A stretch of 32,085 nt of DNA from Chloroflexota bacterium (GTDB taxonomy: Bacteria > Chloroflexota > Dehalococcoidia > Lucifugimonadales > UBA3495): NCBI GenBank assembly GCA_002721995.1, contig PBMF01000021.1, positions 1 to 32,085 of the forward strand, written 5' to 3'. This document shows, piece after piece, positions 31,505-32,085 of this stretch. The first letter of the stretch is position 1, and each line of letters starts with the position of its first letter. The translations under genes and the position numbers were made by a program. The notes below the pieces were generated by a model, which saw nothing but the letters and a program-made list of their open reading frames with translations, was not told the DNA's origin and ran no database searches.

Positions 31505-32085
31505 ATGGATACACCCGAACAGCGGGCCAAGGTCCTCGAGACTGAGGTCCAAGCCTTCAAGAAGTATCTGGTAACGGTGCCACCCGGGGATTTTGACAGA
31601 CCCAGCGCCTGCGAAGGCTGGAGCGTGGCCGACGTGGTGGCACATCTGGTGGGCCAGGACTTTGCCCTGCGTGTGACCCGGGGACTGCAGGGCGACTCAT
31701 CCCCGCCCGAGGGCGCTCCCGCCGTGGCCGACCACGACGAGGACCGTTTCGCCCAGAATATCTTCGACCGGGCCCGCGCCACCAGGGACCAGCACGGCGA
31801 ACGCCTGGTGGCAGCCTTGGGTGAGCGGCTGGACGAGACCGTGGCAGTCTTCAACGGGGTGGAGGCTGGGCAGTGGGACAACCTGTGCTACTGGCCTCCC
31901 GGCCCCGAGCCGGTGCGCACCCTGCTGGACATGCGCATCAGCGAGTTGACCATGCACGCCTGGGACATCGGTTCCGTGCTGGGCGCCGGTTATCACCTGT
32001 CCGCCGAAGCTGTGGGTGCGCTGATCGACACCGTAGACCGGGCGGTGCGCCGGGCCTTTCGCCCCGACCCTTCCCTGGAAAAGCC
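31505..32085 (+). CDS. Maleylpyruvate isomerase-family (mycothiol-type, DinB-like) protein, 5' part
   Basis: The frame starts at ATG 31505 and is open to the window edge (about 193 codons), so the 3' end is missing. PSACEGWSVADVVAHLVGQD and ISELTMHAWDIG are the two metal-site segments of the mycothiol-dependent maleylpyruvate isomerase N-terminal domain, a DinB-like four-helix bundle with His ligands. Family members use mycothiol or bacillithiol or have unknown roles; a true maleylpyruvate substrate is not supported by neighbours. It is probably translated with the HAD gene. Confidence 0.82.
   Translation, partial: MDTPEQRAKVLETEVQAFKKYLVTVPPGDFDRPSACEGWSVADVVAHLVGQDFALRVTRGLQGDSSPPEGAPAVADHDEDRFAQNIFDRARATRDQHGERLVAALGERLDETVAVFNGVEAGQWDNLCYWPPGPEPVRTLLDMRISELTMHAWDIGSVLGAGYHLSAEAVGALIDTVDRAVRRAFRPDPSLEK

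Noticed and set aside
1-32085. Wholesale UGA reassignment to Trp or Gly
   Set aside because: All identified genes have frames open under the standard code, with their many Trp and Gly residues encoded without TGA. Only one in-frame TGA is seen, at a Cys position.

Overview
The window is GC-rich bacterial DNA carrying 26 protein genes, one tRNA and several small repeats. No rRNA, CRISPR array, transposase or phage gene was seen. The gene mix fits an uncultured Chloroflexota lineage close to Dehalococcoidia/SAR202: a fused two-domain ThyX, an F420-type LLM oxidoreductase, an Abhydrolase_10 protein, a cytoplasmic-looking arylsulfotransferase-family protein, several thiamine-diphosphate (ThDP) enzymes, an auracyanin-like cupredoxin lipoprotein and a mycothiol-type maleylpyruvate isomerase-family protein. 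This placement is inference from family content; no marker gene for phylogeny is present.

Layout. 1-6577 holds oxoacid metabolism: the C-terminal part of dihydrolipoyl dehydrogenase, a ferredoxin-type 2-oxoacid oxidoreductase (alpha and beta), a strong terminator, an E2 acyltransferase with two peripheral-subunit-binding domains, and a ThDP enzyme. 6578-9688 holds a MITE-like palindromic element, an arylsulfotransferase-like beta-propeller, tandem ThyX and a tiny zinc-ribbon protein. 9823-11319 (minus) is an ECF sigma/anti-sigma pair with two odd lesions. 11436-15904 (minus) holds MmgE/PrpD, an LLM oxidoreductase and an alpha/beta hydrolase. 15922-19521 (minus) is a large CHAT-like/STAND-NTPase/TPR protein. 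19655-24458 holds two divergent ThDP enzymes and an acetamidase/formamidase-family gene. 24645-28554 holds a small HTH protein, a DedA protein, a threonine dehydratase-like enzyme, an unknown protein and an AIR-synthase-related protein. 28787-32085 holds the cupredoxin, tRNA-Glu(CUC), a TauE/SafE transporter flanked by a tRNA 3' fragment, a HAD phosphatase and a partial maleylpyruvate isomerase-family gene.

Most notable result. None of the 25 genes whose ends are visible stops at TGA (16 TAG, 9 TAA), which is very unusual for GC-rich bacterial DNA. The one TGA found inside an otherwise intact frame is codon 40 of the anti-sigma factor. It sits exactly where the first Cys of the zinc-binding H-x3-C-x2-C motif belongs, and a 9-bp hairpin follows it. 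This may mean UGA is decoded as selenocysteine or cysteine here, or that UGA is being abandoned as a stop. The competing explanation is simple damage or assembly error, since the adjacent sigma gene carries a one-base frameshift.

Other candidates for something new: the large STAND protein, whose CHAT domain has lost both catalytic residues and which is paired with a hydrolase; the ThyX fusion, whose two halves each keep a different part of the ThyX signature; and the tRNA-Glu 3'-end duplication bracketing a 1.1-kb islet.
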